Virus record (IMG/VR): IMGVR_UViG_3300023440_000005
Span: 1 to 62,436 of that record
DNA: 62,436 nucleotides
From: a virus
Strand: one strand, 5' to 3'
The notes under the pieces are model-generated. The model was not told the origin of the DNA, did no database searches, and saw only the letters and a program-made list of their open reading frames with translations. Both the position numbers and the translations under genes were made by a program. Each line of letters starts with the position of its first letter. Position 1 is the first letter of the stretch. Of the stretch, positions 24,938 to 32,879 are shown piece after piece.

Positions 24938-27055
24938 TTAACTATTTAAATCCTTCAGTAGTATATTAGGTTTAACGAAATAACCCAATGTTTCTAACAG
25001 CATTCGGTTAGCTCGTGTTATATCTAGGATGATCTTAGTAGTATTTATGATATTGAGTATCTCAATAGGGATGTTGAATGCATTAATGAAATCTACATTA
25101 ATATAAATAGTAGGTAAGGTGGTCTTTTTATGTTTAGTTAGCCATCCAATAACCCTATTCCTAAACTCACTATCCTCTATACTCGCTACCCATTTACTTA
25201 AACTAGTCTTGTTAATTAAAATAGTTGGTATTTTAACACACCCATATGGTGGTGGATCTATAGTACCGTATTTATCTTGAAAAACATCCATCCATAACAT
25301 GTGTTGTAAATAAGGTGTCTTAGCTGGATTATCATCACTATATCCCTCAGGCGACTTAATTTTACTTAGACTAAAGTATGTACTCTTACCCTTAATAAGT
25401 TCATCATATATCTTGGTTTCAATAGATATCAGATGGTCTAACTCATCTTGAATGGATATTTTTTTACCTTTAATAACTGTATTTAATATATTACTCATCT
25501 GTTTATGAGTATCTGCAGTTATATTCTTAGGGGCCATTGAAGCTTTGAGTAGAGATCCTTTAATCTCTAACGTAGGTTCATTCCAAACATTACCTTCTTG
25601 TATAAGTATACTAGTATAATAGTGCTTAGAAACTAACGCCTGTGCAAAAACTGGAAAGTTATACTCTGGCTTCATAGATAAAATATCCTTCTTATCATTA
25701 GGCACGCCTACATTAGCAGAAAAGATTCTTATAGAATGCTTAATAATCATCGTAGTTAAGAAACCTAATGTATTGGCTATAGCAAACCCTTTAGGTGTGA
25801 AGTCCAAGTTACCAAAATACCATAGTATCCAATTATCTGTACTGAATACCGTACTATCAGTATCTGATAGTACTACACATCTGCGTATCATATGTTTTAT
25901 TCTACTGACATTATTAGGTATGGATGGGGTTGTAAAAAATGCATGTAAAAGGTTATTATATTTCTGTAAGGATTCCTTTATATGTATAATAGTCCCGTAG
26001 AGACACCTTATTGTATCTAAATCCATATCCTTATGATTCATACCCTTACCTCTAACTTCATCCATACATATAACATGAGCTAGTGATATCATCAACTCAT
26101 CACTACCATCTATCACATCTAACATAGTAGGGATATCCACACCATCCAATGCATACTTACAAGATATCTCAGTTAACATATTACGTACTAAGAGATCGTT
26201 ATATAATCGTAAATGGTAAAGGTCTCCTAGGTATACAATAGCAGCTCTCTCAATAGGGTCAAGTTTAGAAACAAACTCTCTAATAGTTTTACTACCGACC
26301 TCATCTTTCCAATATAATTTAGTACTCCTATGTATACATTCCATAGTTTCATCTACAGTAGGGTGGTGTATATTATACTCCGCCATAATAGTAGTCAACT
26401 CTTCATTAGCTATACTAGAAAGATATATCACATTAGCTAAAGTCACATCTATATTATAATAATGCCTATTACCCTCTATGAACTTTTCATTATTAGCATT
26501 AGAGATTGATGACATAACCCTTACGGTTGATGTAAGGGTACTATGAGCTGTAGGATTAAGTAGGGTAGTGCCATCACTACAGAATGTACCAGATAAACTA
26601 TTGTTATAAAGTTTATAATTAGCTTGTTCGTTATGTTTAATACCGAAATCTTTATGTCTACCTTCAGACTTATATTTGAAAGCTAGCTTCTTGGCTTTAG
26701 ATCTTAGGGATATGTTCTGTTCAAGAAACCCCACCAGCATGGAAACCTCTTTCTTAGGGTTCATGTAACTGGTAAATGTAGGGGCTAGTATTTCTTCATT
26801 AGTTACTACATTATCTATATATTGTTTTAATCCTATTTTGGACTTTTCTACATCTTTATTTTCTTTGCGATGATAATACTCTACCGTGGGATTCTTTATA
26901 TTTTCGTTATTTTTATCCCTCACATAGACTCTAGCCTCCTCTAAAGATAGGTCAAGCATTTTAGATACATAAAAGGCACTTTGGTTTAGATATCCTTCTA
27001 GTGGATCTATATCTCTTTTATAGCTCTCAATTGGGTTTATAAATAAATTTGTCAT
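24938..27055 (-). CDS. Family B DNA polymerase, fingers/palm/thumb part (split enzyme)
   Basis: 705-aa replicative polymerase fragment. Motif B, KLYNNSLSG (family pattern KxxxNSxYG), lies near residues 143-151. Motif C, LSDTDST (YxDTDS), lies near residue 400. The region before motif B looks like the fingers (RSKAKKLAFKYKSEG). The metal-binding Asp of motif A (DxxSLYPS) is not found before motif B, and there is no 3'-5' exonuclease domain. The N-terminal domains are therefore probably encoded elsewhere, giving a two-subunit polymerase. No TATA-box promoter is visible directly upstream; a terminator-like hairpin lies only 46-82 nt before the start. Confidence 0.82.
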   Translation of the reverse strand: MTNLFINPIESYKRDIDPLEGYLNQSAFYVSKMLDLSLEEARVYVRDKNNENIKNPTVEYYHRKENKDVEKSKIGLKQYIDNVVTNEEILAPTFTSYMNPKKEVSMLVGFLEQNISLRSKAKKLAFKYKSEGRHKDFGIKHNEQANYKLYNNSLSGTFCSDGTTLLNPTAHSTLTSTVRVMSSISNANNEKFIEGNRHYYNIDVTLANVIYLSSIANEELTTIMAEYNIHHPTVDETMECIHRSTKLYWKDEVGSKTIREFVSKLDPIERAAIVYLGDLYHLRLYNDLLVRNMLTEISCKYALDGVDIPTMLDVIDGSDELMISLAHVICMDEVRGKGMNHKDMDLDTIRCLYGTIIHIKESLQKYNNLLHAFFTTPSIPNNVSRIKHMIRRCVVLSDTDSTVFSTDNWILWYFGNLDFTPKGFAIANTLGFLTTMIIKHSIRIFSANVGVPNDKKDILSMKPEYNFPVFAQALVSKHYYTSILIQEGNVWNEPTLEIKGSLLKASMAPKNITADTHKQMSNILNTVIKGKKISIQDELDHLISIETKIYDELIKGKSTYFSLSKIKSPEGYSDDNPAKTPYLQHMLWMDVFQDKYGTIDPPPYGCVKIPTILINKTSLSKWVASIEDSEFRNRVIGWLTKHKKTTLPTIYINVDFINAFNIPIEILNIINTTKIILDITRANRMLLETLGYFVKPNILLKDLNS

Positions 27056-27100
27056 TTTAAATATCCATGGTTAGCTCAGCTAATTAAGGTCTTGAATAAA

Positions 27101-27137
27101 AAAATACCTACAGGCCGTTAAGCCTGTAGGTATTTTT
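27101..27137 (-). terminator. Terminator after the tRNA unit
   Basis: A 12-bp stem (ATACCTACAGGC with GCCTGTAGGTAT) has A-tracts/T-tracts on both flanks, so it could work in both directions. On the minus strand it ends the tRNA transcript just before the DNA polymerase gene. Confidence 0.82.
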
Positions 27138-27245
27138 ACAACAAGGAGTGGTCTTAGTACCGTAGTACTCAACCTTCGCATAAATTGATCTTACCAGGAT
27201 CTACGAGAGGTCTTTAGAATGTGTGACCAGCACATTCTTAAAAAA
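27138..27245 (-). ncRNA. Possible structured RNA between tRNA and terminator
   Basis: No reading frame of note. On the minus strand, directly after the tRNA CCA end, there is a 7-8-bp stem-loop (GAATGTG...CACATTC). It is followed by GATC and GTAC inverted repeats and then the terminator hairpin. It has no T-arm or anticodon arm, so it is not a second ordinary tRNA. It could be a small phage RNA processed from the tRNA transcript or just the trailer. Low certainty. Confidence 0.3.
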
Positions 27246-27321
27246 TGGTAAGCCCTATCAGTTTCGAACTGATACTCTTCCTATTATGAGTAGGATGCAT
27301 TAACCGTTATGCTAAGGGCTT
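27246..27321 (-). tRNA. tRNA with CAU anticodon (Met, or Ile2 if modified)
   Basis: A complete 76-nt cloverleaf including an encoded CCA. Acceptor stem AAGCCCT/AGGGCTT, D-arm AGCATAACGGTTAATGC, anticodon stem-loop TCCTA-CTCATAA-TAGGA with anticodon CAT, T-arm ATCAG-TTCGAAA-CTGAT. It lacks the three G-C pairs of an initiator tRNA, so it is an elongator Met tRNA or a CAU-Ile tRNA whose C34 becomes lysidine. phiKZ-group genomes often carry a few tRNAs. Confidence 0.92.
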
Positions 27322-27337
27322 GGAATTATATAACTAC

Positions 27338-27362
27338 CATCATATATAGCATATATGATTGA
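27338..27362 (-). promoter_or_regulatory. Putative promoter of the tRNA
   Basis: The minus strand reads AATCATATATGCTATATATGATGG, close to the TATATAC-TATA box found before early genes, and the tRNA begins about 17 nt later. Another AT-rich box (ATATATAGTGTATATAG, near 27405-27421) lies further upstream. Confidence 0.5.
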
Positions 27363-27432
27363 ATAACAGGATTATCTCAACTTAACCGTCCTTATCCCAT
27401 TCTATATACACTATATATATTTATTTATTACA

Positions 27433-28002
27433 TTATAATGCATATAGGTGTGAATAGTTTGATTCAAAGTATACCCTCTTTTCTAAAACGTATGGTAAGT
27501 CTTCATCTAATATAGGGTATTTAGCAATTTTTATTCCGGATTCTTTAAATGGTAAGATGGCACCGTTATTAAATTGCTCATCTAGTTTAACTGAACTATG
27601 TAGATGGTGTTTATATTGTACCTCAGTAATATCATTACACATAAGCAATGTTCGCAGTGTAGTTATAAAGGGCCCATTTTCAGTATCAATAGCTAATATT
27701 TTATTGATAACTTCATTACTTATAGTAGAGCTACTATTGTATAAAACACTATTGTGACATTTTACAAAACTACTATCTGATATATTAAGCGTCCCAACTA
27801 TCCAATGTCGTAGATATAGTTGTAAGTTTTTAACCTTTAACCCATCTAATGTTGGTGGTTTATTATTTATCATAATAAGCCTATGAGTTATGATTAAACT
27901 TCTAATCCTTTTGAATAGGATTGTTGGTAATTCTTCATTTATAGTCTCCGATACACTTGGGTAGTTATCCTTAAAGCATTTAATATATTTTTTTATGTTC
28001 AT
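27433..28002 (-). CDS. Hypothetical 189-aa protein
   Basis: Unknown function. The frame is open from 28080, but the ATG at 28002 (MNIKKYIKCF) has a GATGGGG ribosome site and the extra 26 residues upstream look non-coding, so I prefer the shorter form. The protein is basic and helical with no known motif. Confidence 0.55.
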   Translation of the reverse strand: MNIKKYIKCFKDNYPSVSETINEELPTILFKRIRSLIITHRLIMINNKPPTLDGLKVKNLQLYLRHWIVGTLNISDSSFVKCHNSVLYNSSSTISNEVINKILAIDTENGPFITTLRTLLMCNDITEVQYKHHLHSSVKLDEQFNNGAILPFKESGIKIAKYPILDEDLPYVLEKRVYFESNYSHLYAL

Positions 28003-28101
28003 TTTATACCCCATCTTTATTATGTTGGTTATAGTAATAATATTTACTATCCCATAATGATTAGATCCTATCCACGCCACTTAGTATGGATAGGATAAAT
28101 T

Positions 28102-28503
28102 CTAAAGCTGCTTTATATCAAAATTGGTATAACCCATGCCAGTTAGTACATCTCTTATCTTACTCATATCTTGTACTCCAACATTATGGATATTAACTTG
28201 AAAACTAATATCTGCGACTTGGGTTATACTTGGAACGTCTATCCATTGCTCTGCTAGGATTTCGGATGTTCCAGATAGTGTCTTAAACTGATAATAAACA
28301 TTAGATTTAGAATTATTAATAGTCCCTGAAGGTAGTACTGGATAGATGGCATTGTACAAAATATCAATATTACGAATCGCCATAGCTGATTCGTAATCCA
28401 TTATCCCAATTAACTTTACATTAGTGAACGCTGCGCCTAGTATGCCAGGCGACAGGGTGTTAAAGGTATAGTTATACCCTATACTTAATTTACTTATACT
28501 CAT
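28102..28503 (-). CDS. Hypothetical small protein, possibly virion-associated
   Basis: 133-aa protein with alternating polar and hydrophobic residues suggesting a compact beta/alpha fold (SIGYNYTFNTLSPGI; YYQFKTLSGTSEILAEQW). It lies at the downstream end of the string of small genes that begins after phuZ. No family recognised. Confidence 0.6.
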   Translation of the reverse strand: MSISKLSIGYNYTFNTLSPGILGAAFTNVKLIGIMDYESAMAIRNIDILYNAIYPVLPSGTINNSKSNVYYQFKTLSGTSEILAEQWIDVPSITQVADISFQVNIHNVGVQDMSKIRDVLTGMGYTNFDIKQL

Positions 28504-28508
28504 TTATT

Positions 28509-28925
28509 TTACTCCAAATACTGACTAATAACTATATAATCATGACTATATGCATCTAAAAGTATATAGCCCTTTTCATACAGGATTACTGCTTTAAAAA
28601 TATTAGTTATCACAGTGATACCAAACTCCATTAAAAGATCTATAAGTTTAGGTATATCCTCATCGATAACTACTTGTGATAACTCCTCTTCAAATTCAGG
28701 CATTAAATCTATAAGCCTGGATATAGATGATCCTATACAATCTACAACTGCAGAAGTTATGTAAGTAATACTTGTGTTGTATAGGTAATCCATAAGTATC
28801 TTAGAACTTCTATCAATAAGTACCTCCCCGGTTTCCCTATCCACAAGTCTTAAATCTTTAAGGTTATTCTTAAACGTGAGGGCGTTACTGCCAAGCCCTA
28901 CTATATACCTACCTATGATCGTCAT
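28509..28925 (-). CDS. Small unknown protein of the phuZ-downstream cluster (member 1)
   Basis: 138-aa protein. A short beta-like N terminus (IIGRYIVGLG) leads to a long helical middle (SAVVDCIGSSISRLIDLM) and a beta-like end (DYIVISQYLE). The layout resembles the neighbouring 115-, 128- and 144-aa proteins, suggesting a diverged family. It overlaps the upstream gene by 4 nt (ATGA). Function unknown. Confidence 0.6.
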   Translation of the reverse strand: MTIIGRYIVGLGSNALTFKNNLKDLRLVDRETGEVLIDRSSKILMDYLYNTSITYITSAVVDCIGSSISRLIDLMPEFEEELSQVVIDEDIPKLIDLLMEFGITVITNIFKAVILYEKGYILLDAYSHDYIVISQYLE

Positions 28926-29269
28926 ATAACCTCCAAAACCATACTATATTCACCAACCCACTGTCTAAAGAGATATCCATCCCCATCATTAATATTAATA
29001 TTTGAGACTATTACACCATCTATGTCTGCTATCAGACATTCGATAATGAGAGTGAACGTTTCAACCTCTAATACTCCCGTAAAATGATACTCTTCTAAAA
29101 GATAGTTAATATCTTCAGAGTAATCTATAAACCGGTGTATTGATAGTACTCTTTCTAGAATTACTTTAAGGGGTATATCATCAAGGAGTTTCATAAAGTT
29201 CTCATATCCACTATATGTAATCATCACCTCTCTTAAATCAACTACCCATATAGATTTAATAGAACGCAT
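28922..29269 (-). CDS. Small unknown protein of the phuZ-downstream cluster (member 2)
   Basis: 115-aa acidic protein with an N-terminal beta strand (SIWVVDLRE), helices with paired acidic residues, and a beta-like end (EYSMVLEVI). It has 4-nt and 1-nt overlaps with its neighbours (ATGA and TAATG), so it is translationally coupled. Function unknown. Confidence 0.6.
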   Translation of the reverse strand: MRSIKSIWVVDLREVMITYSGYENFMKLLDDIPLKVILERVLSIHRFIDYSEDINYLLEEYHFTGVLEVETFTLIIECLIADIDGVIVSNININDGDGYLFRQWVGEYSMVLEVI

Positions 29270-29655
29270 TAGAAAACACCTATAAATACAGTATATTTAG
29301 TACCCCACCCTATAAATTCCGCGCTATAGTAGTCTAACGAACTATCATTACCAATAATCTGTCTATGCACCATAACTGCAACCCTTTGTATAGTTTCTAC
29401 TAAAGTTATATATATACCCTCCTCAATTGATCTAGGTCTTTCAATATGTTGGTTGATAACATCATATACGTTATCAACATAAGGGAAGGTCGATAGCAAA
29501 GTTTTCATTATGCTATCGACCTTCCCGTTGGTTAATTTATGAAATGATAGTTCTACTATACACTCTCTAATATCCACCAACTTTATATATTTTGGGGTTA
29601 TCAGACGGTAGTATTCAGCATCCAGGAAATAATCATCTATACATTTAGTTTTCAT
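29269..29655 (-). CDS. Small unknown protein of the phuZ-downstream cluster (member 3)
   Basis: 128 aa if started at the ATG at 29655 (MKTKCIDDYF), which overlaps the upstream gene by 11 nt. In-frame ATGs at 29679 and 29694 would give up to 141 aa and a 50-nt overlap, which is less likely. It contains IRECIVELSFHKL, then a helical region, then a beta-like end (TKYTVFIGVF), as in its neighbours. Function unknown. Confidence 0.55.
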   Translation of the reverse strand: MKTKCIDDYFLDAEYYRLITPKYIKLVDIRECIVELSFHKLTNGKVDSIMKTLLSTFPYVDNVYDVINQHIERPRSIEEGIYITLVETIQRVAVMVHRQIIGNDSSLDYYSAEFIGWGTKYTVFIGVF

Positions 29656-30268
29656 TATCTTGTAATCTATGCCAGTCATATATACGAAAGTCAATACTCT
29701 TCTCTATAATAAGAGAGTTATATTCAATTTTCTTAAAGAAAATATTCCAAGCACTATCCTGTATAAAGTTATAAGTCATTTCTATAAGAGTACTTATATG
29801 ATCTTCGATATAGTCTGTAGTCTCTACAGTTCCATAATATCCTTCGAATGTATTAACTATACTACCAAATCTACTATAACTACACCTTTGTTCTATAGTT
29901 GTTAGTATGATAACAACTATAGTCATGGCTATCATAGCTTGATAACTTGGTCCTATTGTTAAATTATTTCCGTAATATAAAATAGAGCTAGCCTTTAATA
30001 CCAATACTTCCACACCGCCTTTTATTTCATATACGTCTACCCTTTTATCTATTACTTCATGTAGATTATGAAATTGTACAAATCCTGATGGTGTTAAATA
30101 CCAATATTTAACAGTATCCTTAAGTATTGGGGTTATTTTATCTCCATTAAAAAGAGATTTACTATCATTTTTAATGAGGTGTTTAATAGGCTCTATATCT
30201 ATAGTAGAAGCTGCAACATTTACGTCTAACATTAATACACCTTTGGTTATCAAAAGTAATTTACTCAT
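29645..30268 (-). CDS. Putative single-pass membrane protein of the phuZ-downstream cluster
   Basis: 207-aa protein with a clear hydrophobic segment near residues 110-125 (MIAMTIVVIILTTI) flanked by a soluble N-terminal half and a C-terminal half that resembles the other cluster proteins (helices with DYIEDHISTLIEM). The hydrophobic run may be a membrane span or a buried helix. It overlaps genes on both sides by 8-11 nt. Function unknown. Confidence 0.6.
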   Translation of the reverse strand: MSKLLLITKGVLMLDVNVAASTIDIEPIKHLIKNDSKSLFNGDKITPILKDTVKYWYLTPSGFVQFHNLHEVIDKRVDVYEIKGGVEVLVLKASSILYYGNNLTIGPSYQAMIAMTIVVIILTTIEQRCSYSRFGSIVNTFEGYYGTVETTDYIEDHISTLIEMTYNFIQDSAWNIFFKKIEYNSLIIEKSIDFRIYDWHRLQDNEN

Positions 30269-30467
30269 ATCCGTTTCTATTTTTCTTACAACTATAGTCT
30301 TTGTTAATATTCTTTAATTTATTTTTCTTATGCCTTATCTTTTCTCTGACCTTAAACCACTTATTAGAATTTTCTTTTTTTTCTAGTAATACCACTTCTA
30401 GTTTAATGATAGCATTCTTAAGATTGCGGACTTTCGTTATAGGGTATTTGTGTTTATTATTCTGCAT
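30261..30467 (-). CDS. Small, very basic protein
   Basis: 68-aa protein, about one third Lys/Arg, helical (LKNAIIKLEVVLLEKKENSNKW...), with a strong GGAGG ribosome site. Such proteins often bind nucleic acid or another acidic partner; its acidic neighbours make partner binding plausible. It is the only strongly basic member of the cluster. Function unknown. Confidence 0.6.
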   Translation of the reverse strand: MQNNKHKYPITKVRNLKNAIIKLEVVLLEKKENSNKWFKVREKIRHKKNKLKNINKDYSCKKNRNGYE

Positions 30468-30488
30468 GATCTAACCTCCATAAAGGTA

Positions 30489-30515
30489 CATGGAAGAGCG
30501 GTAAGCTCTTCCATG
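30489..30515. terminator. Hairpin between cluster genes
   Basis: An 11-bp stem (CATGGAAGAGC/GCTCTTCCATG) with a 5-nt loop lies between the 144-aa and 68-aa genes, without a T-tract. Possible terminator or mRNA stabiliser. Confidence 0.5.
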
Positions 30516-30547
30516 CAATTAACCTTAGTATTATTTTTTATTGGCTC

Positions 30548-30982
30548 TTAGAAACGATTTAAGAGTTTATATTCCATATCAGCTAAACCTATAATGACTC
30601 TATTCCCATCTAGTTTTTCTAGTAGATAGACCTGCTCTTTATATCGATTTTTAATAATCTTATTTATTTTATCTAACAGAATATTCGATAGGTCTAAAAT
30701 TTTAACTATAAAAGTATCATCTAGATCCTCATCAGGGTCAAAATTAATCATAACTTTTATTTCATACACTAGATCTGGAAGGGCATCAAAAAACGAATCC
30801 ACAATCTCGATATCCGAATCAGGTATTGAGATTATAATGCTGTCTAAAACCCTAGTACATATACTATCTACAAACTCAGTAGTACATTCTAAGGGTTTAT
30901 GTTCCATGACAAACTTTTCCAAATCTTTCCTGAAATCATTAATTTCATCCAACTCTATTAAATATCTATGTAAAATCTTCAT
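30548..30982 (-). CDS. Small acidic unknown protein next to phuZ (member 4)
   Basis: 144-aa protein with N-terminal MKILHRYLIELDE, a helical, highly acidic middle (INFDPDEDLDDTF) and a C-terminal strand-rich end (GNRVIIGLADMEY). It begins 4 nt after the phuZ stop, so it is certainly co-transcribed with the tubulin. Layout resembles the 115-138-aa proteins downstream. A regulator or partner of PhuZ filaments is possible, but only by position. Confidence 0.6.
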   Translation of the reverse strand: MKILHRYLIELDEINDFRKDLEKFVMEHKPLECTTEFVDSICTRVLDSIIISIPDSDIEIVDSFFDALPDLVYEIKVMINFDPDEDLDDTFIVKILDLSNILLDKINKIIKNRYKEQVYLLEKLDGNRVIIGLADMEYKLLNRF

Positions 30983-30986
30983 GTGG

Positions 30987-31958
30987 TTAAAGTATCAATC
31001 CCTCTTGGGTTCCCTCGTCATTATCATTGAGTATACTTTTAGATATAACTACAGTTCTAGCTTCATCATACACTTCTAATGTAGACTCCAAGGATTCTAC
31101 AATCTTATTAAAGTAGCCAGCGTTTATAGTGTAATGAATAGGAATATCCATCCCGATATCGGATTTAACTTTATCAGGCATATATCCTACACACTGGTAT
31201 TCTACAGACTCACCTAGTTCTGAATTAGTATCAGAACTAGTTAAGGTCGCTACTGTTATTATAGTCTGCCCTCTTACAGACTCTATATTAGATTCATGAA
31301 ATTCTAGTAGGGCTAGTTGTGGTGGGTATGATGTAACATTATTATAGTTAATAAAGTTAGTTAAGTCTGATAGATCTAATTCTTTATTATCCGATGAAAA
31401 TAATGTAGCTAGCAGAACTATCGCTGTTGAGATATTTGTATCTACATGAGATCTAGGCGTTGCTACACCGTTCTCTCTATAAAACATACATACTGGGTTA
31501 CCTTTTTTATTAGCTATCATCTCGTATGATTTGAGGGTCTTAAGTGTATTCTCAGCCTCTATACGAGAGTTAGAGCTACCTATAGCTAAAACTACTACAT
31601 TTTTACCCCTACTTAACAATTCGCTAACGATGATGGGTCCCAACGTGGATCCAGTCCCTCCGCTGAGACTGTGTACTACTATATTTATATCAGATGGTTT
31701 AAACTGATGTAGGATATCTTTACTACATTCTAATAAGGCCTTATAGTTAGATTTACGTACCTTACCTGAACCATCTAACCCTTCAACTAGATATATTTTT
31801 TCACTATCTATTTCAGAATGTATGTTAGATGACGATGTATCAATATAGTAGGCTTCTATCTCAGCATAACCATACTCTTTATTCCCAATATACTTTCCCA
31901 TTTCAGAGGTTACATTTAAAGCGGCTCCGCCAGCTGCATATATTGTTAATTTACTCAT
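30987..31958 (-). CDS. phuZ: PhuZ, phage tubulin/FtsZ-like GTPase
   Basis: 323-aa tubulin homologue that forms the bipolar spindle which centres the phage nucleus and carries capsids to it. Seen: N-terminal nucleotide loop AAGGAALNV (residues 8-16), the tubulin signature loop SLSGGTGSTLGP near residues 98-109 (family GGGTGSG), and an acidic, disordered C-terminal tail (NDNDEGTQEGLIL). That tail matches the family's need for an acidic tail for polymerisation. Length agrees with known PhuZ (about 315 aa). A TATA-like promoter with a 5' stem-loop lies 75-115 nt upstream, which suggests early expression. Confidence 0.92.
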   Translation of the reverse strand: MSKLTIYAAGGAALNVTSEMGKYIGNKEYGYAEIEAYYIDTSSSNIHSEIDSEKIYLVEGLDGSGKVRKSNYKALLECSKDILHQFKPSDINIVVHSLSGGTGSTLGPIIVSELLSRGKNVVVLAIGSSNSRIEAENTLKTLKSYEMIANKKGNPVCMFYRENGVATPRSHVDTNISTAIVLLATLFSSDNKELDLSDLTNFINYNNVTSYPPQLALLEFHESNIESVRGQTIITVATLTSSDTNSELGESVEYQCVGYMPDKVKSDIGMDIPIHYTINAGYFNKIVESLESTLEVYDEARTVVISKSILNDNDEGTQEGLIL

Positions 31959-32032
31959 AGTATTTTCTCCAATTGTTATTTACGTTTTAAATCTTTAAGT
32001 CTTTTTTATCTTAATGGTTTTATTAGAAGTAT

Positions 32033-32072
32033 ATGATAGTATCTTAGCTATCATATATAGTATATACTACTA
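32033..32072 (-). promoter_or_regulatory. Putative phuZ promoter plus 5' stem-loop
   Basis: The minus strand reads AGTAGTATATACTATAT, then ATGATAG, eight bases, CTATCAT (7-bp stem-loop), the same arrangement as before chmA and the nvRNAP genes. Confidence 0.65.
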
Positions 32073-32121
32073 GAATCTTTCGAATACCATTACCTCTAGA
32101 CACCTAATTAACTTTCATATT

Positions 32122-32171
32122 AAAAAAAGATAGGATCTCATACAGCCATAGTAGCTGTATGAGATCCTATC
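32122..32171 (-). terminator. Rho-independent terminator of the HD-domain gene
   Basis: An 18-bp stem (arm begins GATAGGATCTCATACAGC) with a 7-nt loop is followed on the minus strand by seven T. It lies just after the HD gene stop and before the phuZ promoter. Confidence 0.85.
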
Positions 32172-32188
32172 CCTTATTAAGTTTGTAT

Positions 32189-32797
32189 CTAGCATAACTC
32201 CATTATCATGGGACTACTTACGGATAGATCGTCTATTTGTATCCATACCTCTTTTAATGCATCTTCATATACAGTTATATAATCTTCATCATAAGAGGTA
32301 TAACCATTCCTTCCAAACTTATCTTTCATATGTTTCACAACTTCTAATTGAGGATTCTCAGTAGCTTTAGCAGTAGTGAACGCATACGATCTTTTAACCA
32401 TATCTTTCAATATGGGTTTACCCCTATCCGCTAATCTCACTAATCTAGCTACTCCATGCAATCGCTCTTTAGGTCTAAGAGAAGCTCTATGCCAATATAC
32501 AGCATCTGCTATACTCTCTATAGACTCATGGGATAAAGATGTTAACCAGATATTAGATCGTGCCATCACATAATCTCTAGCTAACTTGTGATGCATAGCT
32601 CTATTTAGACTACTAAATATATCATGTGTTAGAGCCGCTATTATGATTTCAGATTCTGGAACTCCTACTCCTAAGGTTTTATTCAATAATAAAGCTTCAT
32701 TTTTGACTATTAACACATGGTCTATTTGATGTGCTTTATCGTTATATCGATAAAACTCTCTATTGTAAAAGTTTTCTAACCCCTTATAACTATTCAT
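32189..32797 (-). CDS. HD-domain phosphohydrolase-like protein
   Basis: 202 aa if started at the ATG at 32797 (MNSYKGLENFY), which has a GGGAG ribosome site and lies about 20 nt after a TATA-like box. The longer open frame from 32875 would be read through that promoter and is not credible. Metal-binding pattern: H23, H27 (AHQIDHV), the HD pair in AALTHDIF near residues 57-58, and a later RLADRGK Asp near residue 122, as in HD phosphohydrolases (nucleotidases, cyclic-nucleotide or ppGpp hydrolases). Substrate unknown. It stands alone between a promoter and a strong terminator. Confidence 0.82.
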   Translation of the reverse strand: MNSYKGLENFYNREFYRYNDKAHQIDHVLIVKNEALLLNKTLGVGVPESEIIIAALTHDIFSSLNRAMHHKLARDYVMARSNIWLTSLSHESIESIADAVYWHRASLRPKERLHGVARLVRLADRGKPILKDMVKRSYAFTTAKATENPQLEVVKHMKDKFGRNGYTSYDEDYITVYEDALKEVWIQIDDLSVSSPMIMELC

Positions 32798-32812
32798 ATA
32801 CACTCCCAGTTG

Positions 32813-32840
32813 GTTATACATATATAGTATATATAACTGA
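32813..32840 (-). promoter_or_regulatory. Putative promoter of the HD-domain gene
   Basis: The minus strand reads TTCAGTTATATATACTATAT, the shared early-type box but without the GATAG stem-loop. The preferred ATG is only about 20 nt downstream, so this site also decides the start codon. Confidence 0.55.
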
Positions 32841-32879
32841 ATAAAGCCCATCATTTTATCAACACATCTACTCAATAGC

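Noticed and set aside
27138-27245. A second tRNA after the CAU tRNA
   Set aside because: No T-arm or anticodon stem-loop of correct spacing can be drawn; only unrelated inverted repeats are seen.
28003-28080. N-terminal extension of the 189-aa gene to 215 aa
   Set aside because: The ATG at 28002 has the ribosome site; the upstream residues look like translated leader.
32798-32875. N-terminal extension of the HD protein to 228 aa
   Set aside because: The extension is read through the TATA-like promoter, and the internal ATG at 32797 has a good ribosome site.
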